From NCBI GenBank assembly GCA_015484595.1, contig WFMM01000095.1:1-48795 (forward strand): 48,795 nucleotides of DNA, given 5' to 3'. The DNA is from Nitrospirota bacterium. GTDB lineage: Bacteria > Nitrospirota > Thermodesulfovibrionia > Thermodesulfovibrionales > JdFR-85. Positions 47,922-48,795 of the stretch are shown in pieces; the stretch's first letter is position 1; every line of letters starts with the position of its first letter. A program made the translations under genes and the position numbers. The notes beneath the pieces are model-generated. The model was not told the origin of the DNA. It was given only the letters and a program-made list of their open reading frames with translations, and ran no database searches.

Positions 47922-48521
47922 TCACTTTTCAATCACTTCCATCTTCATCTCAATCCGTTTCAGTGGTATGTCCCGCCAGTCCCTTGGCTGGGAGACGATC
48001 CTGTCGACCACATCCATCCCCTCTTCGACCTCTCCAAAGACCGTGTACTTGCCGTCAAGGTGTGGAGCAGGTGCTACGCATATGAAGAACTGAGAGCCTG
48101 CACTGTCAGGGTCTGCCCTTCTTGCCATTGACAGGGTGCCACGAAGATGGTGTTTTTTGTTAAACTCTGCCTTAAGGGTATAGCCAGGTCCACCAAGACC
48201 ATAACTTGCCCTGTTTGGCGTCTTTGTGTTGGGGTCCCCACCCTGAATAACAAATCCAGGGATTATGCGGTGAAATATGGTCCCATCGTAAAATCCTTTT
48301 TTGGCAAGGCTGATAAAGTTGTACACATGGTTTGGAGCCACTTCAGGGAAGAACCTGAGCTTTATGTCACCGAATTTCGTATGGATGATTACCTTCGTTC
48401 TCTTCATGGCCTCTATCTCCTTCTTGCTGAACTTCCTGTAACGAACCTCTGCCTTCAGTGGTGACGAAAGCAAGGCCACTAAACCCAGGCACAGAAAAAT
48501 CAGAACAAGGTATCTCTTCAA
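47922..48521 (-). CDS. Exported cyclophilin-type peptidyl-prolyl isomerase
   Basis: About 199 residues: signal peptide (KRYLVLIFLCLGLVALLSS, cleavage near KAE) and a cyclophilin domain with the family core GFYDGTIFHRIIPGFVIQGG, MARRADPDSAGSQFFI and YTVFGEV. It accelerates proline isomerisation in the periplasm. The best start is TTG 48521, with AGGAGG exactly 6 nt upstream; longer forms from 48536 (ATG) or 48557 place that binding site inside the coding region. It is 142 bp downstream of eno on the same strand, across a repeat-filled gap. Confidence 0.93.
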   Translation of the reverse strand: MKRYLVLIFLCLGLVALLSSPLKAEVRYRKFSKKEIEAMKRTKVIIHTKFGDIKLRFFPEVAPNHVYNFISLAKKGFYDGTIFHRIIPGFVIQGGDPNTKTPNRASYGLGGPGYTLKAEFNKKHHLRGTLSMARRADPDSAGSQFFICVAPAPHLDGKYTVFGEVEEGMDVVDRIVSQPRDWRDIPLKRIEMKMEVIEK

Positions 48522-48540
48522 TTTTAACCTCCTCATTTTT

Positions 48541-48607
48541 AAATTTCTAAATTCCAAGCACTAAATTCTAAACAAATTTCAAATCCCAATTTGCCAAATA
48601 ATCCATT
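48541..48607. repeat. Heptad-rich left arm of the eno-downstream repeat
   Basis: 7-nt-period CTAAATT/CAAATTT units including AAGCACTAAATTCTAAAC (48556-48573), matching in inverted orientation the element at 48610-48642. The gap 48522-48663 contains no other feature I can support. Confidence 0.6.
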
Positions 48608-48609
48608 CC

Positions 48610-48642
48610 TTAATGTAGTTTAGAATTTAGATATTAGTGCTT
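48610..48642 (-). repeat. 33-bp intergenic element, copy B (inverted)
   Basis: Its reverse complement begins AAGCACTAA and ends CTACATTAA, equal to copy A at 29175-29207 in 30 of 33 positions. Confidence 0.75.
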
Positions 48643-48663
48643 CGAATTTTTTTTCCATACTCC

Positions 48664-48795
<132 letters not shown>

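Overview
The window is a dense, gene-rich piece of a Gram-negative, motile, anaerobic or microaerobic bacterium. The mix of genes points to a Nitrospirota-type genome (Thermodesulfovibrio-like) or a related sulfur-metabolising deep lineage. It holds an LPS heptose kinase, a complete flagellar export and chemotaxis block, a YeiH-type sulfate exporter-family permease, a PP-loop protein of the kind seen in sulfate reducers, a c-heme sensor kinase, Mog/MOSC molybdenum-cofactor proteins and two sigma-54 activators. The taxonomic call is inference from gene content; no search was run. No tRNA, rRNA, CRISPR array, prophage or transposase was seen.

Layout. 1-3300: the end of malate dehydrogenase, ndk, then a divergent pair (SPOR/TPR envelope protein and a family-5 solute-binding protein). 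3342-20734, all on the minus strand: a flagellar/chemotaxis supercluster read as fliL-M-N-O-P-Q-R-flhB-flhA-flhF-flhG-fliA, then HEAT-repeat protein-cheR-pseudoreceiver-cheY-cheA-cheB, a terminator, then cheW-HDOD. Three promoters match the sigma-28 consensus with an exact 11-bp spacer: upstream of the HEAT/che genes, of cheW-HDOD and of a CZB-type chemoreceptor (21074). FliA made by the upstream operon therefore probably switches on all three. 21074-26350: the chemoreceptor, a sigma-54 activator with a degenerate receiver, and three different Hsp20 genes behind a textbook -24/-12 promoter with paired upstream sites.

26400-30710: thrS-infC-rpmI-rplT-pheS. infC must start at AUA, and thrS very probably starts at AUC, so both would be under IF3 start-codon discrimination; pheT does not follow pheS. 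30733-36000: a c-heme sensor kinase, an NtrC-type regulator, a probable sigma-54 promoter and a YeiH-type permease, then a small Cys-rich protein. 36100-37300: a class-II-spaced CRP/FNR site in front of a miniature heme-copper-oxidase-like membrane protein, convergent with a cysteine-free Crp/Fnr regulator. 37441-42232: heptose kinase, PP-loop protein, DsbD, Mog and MOSC. 42341-47555: a receiver-kinase, a YfiR-like periplasmic protein overlapping a CHASE8 histidine kinase, an unknown protein and a receiver-DUF4388 protein. The window ends with a DivIC/FtsB protein, an exported cyclophilin and the end of enolase.

Two genome-wide habits show. Six genes lack a Shine-Dalgarno sequence and instead carry a -10-like hexamer ending 6-7 nt before the ATG, which predicts leaderless mRNAs. 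Many intergenic gaps are filled with degenerate arrays of 7-nt and 9-nt period that recur across the window, including a 63-bp exact duplication and a 33-bp element present in opposite orientations.
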